Assembly: GCA_021796135.1 (NCBI GenBank)
Contig: JAJYOQ010000204.1
Coordinates: 1 to 7,258 of the forward strand
Length of the DNA: 7,258 bases
Origin: Bacteroidota bacterium
GTDB taxonomy: Bacteria; Bacteroidota; Ignavibacteria; Ignavibacteriales; Ignavibacteriaceae
Direction: 5' to 3'
The position numbers and the translations under genes were made by a program. Under the pieces are notes generated by a model that saw nothing but the letters and a program-made list of their open reading frames with translations, ran no database searches and was not told the DNA's origin. Positions within the stretch are counted from its first letter, which is position 1, and each line of letters opens with the position of its first letter. Shown in pieces: positions 7,223 through 7,258 of the stretch.

Positions 7223-7258
7223 ATGAGCAATTTAGCAAAAAAAGAATATATTATTGAG
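7223..7258 (+). CDS. probable transposase/integrase, first 12 codons only
   Basis: Twelve codons (MSNLAKKEYIIE) are visible before the right edge. The beginning resembles the N-terminus of integrase-core transposases of the IS481-like type, which often open with a Met-x-x-Leu-Thr/Ala-Lys-Lys-Glu-Tyr pattern before a helix-turn-helix region; this is recalled family knowledge resting on very few residues. Support comes from the ribosome binding site six bases upstream, the in-frame stop that fixes the start, and the AGGTAACC repeats ahead of it. It is transcribed away from the hybrid kinase. It could instead be an unrelated small protein or a chromosomal regulator; the catalytic DDE residues would lie outside the window. 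Confidence 0.42.
   Translation, partial: MSNLAKKEYIIE

Noticed and set aside
7210..7257. 15-codon plus-strand frame (ATG 7210 to TGA 7255) overlapping the right-edge gene start
   Set aside because: It has no ribosome binding site of its own, is out of frame with the well-supported ATG at 7223, and is very short in an AT-rich region.
1..7258. CRISPR array, tRNA, rRNA or riboswitch
   Set aside because: No spaced direct-repeat array, cloverleaf or conserved RNA element was seen in either non-coding gap; nearly all the window is coding.

Overview
This is an AT-rich window dominated by membrane-bound two-component sensor kinases, all on the minus strand. The low GC, the multi-PAS/GAF hybrid kinase architecture, the weak or absent Shine-Dalgarno at two of three kinase starts and a TAnnTTTG-type element upstream of one gene suggest a Bacteroidota/Ignavibacteria-like (FCB group) bacterium. 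That assignment is inference from style; no marker gene is present.

Layout in order of minus-strand transcription: a 1336-residue hybrid histidine kinase (7006 to 2996; periplasmic sensor, HAMP, GAF, three PAS, HisKA, HATPase_c, receiver); then, after 36 bases, a 477-residue HAMP-type histidine kinase without receiver (2959 to 1526); then 265 bases without a gene; then the first 420 codons of a third sensor protein (1260 to the left edge), with two membrane segments, a periplasmic sensor and two PAS domains, whose presumed kinase core lies outside the window. The third gene is fully open to the edge and is a real partial gene. No separate response regulator, Hpt protein or output protein is encoded here, so the signalling target cannot be named.

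At the right edge, 216 bases separate the hybrid kinase start from a divergent plus-strand reading frame beginning at 7223. Its 12 visible residues resemble the N-terminus of integrase-type (IS481-like) transposases. It has a good ribosome binding site and lies behind a repeated AGGTAACC motif that may belong to an insertion sequence end.

The two complete kinases are probably one transcription unit. The third may be read through from them or use its own promoter. The only phospho-accepting receiver visible is the one fused to the hybrid kinase. I see no clearly new biological system; the points of interest are the sensor cluster, the start correction of the middle kinase, the overlooked partial gene at the left and the possible mobile element at the right.
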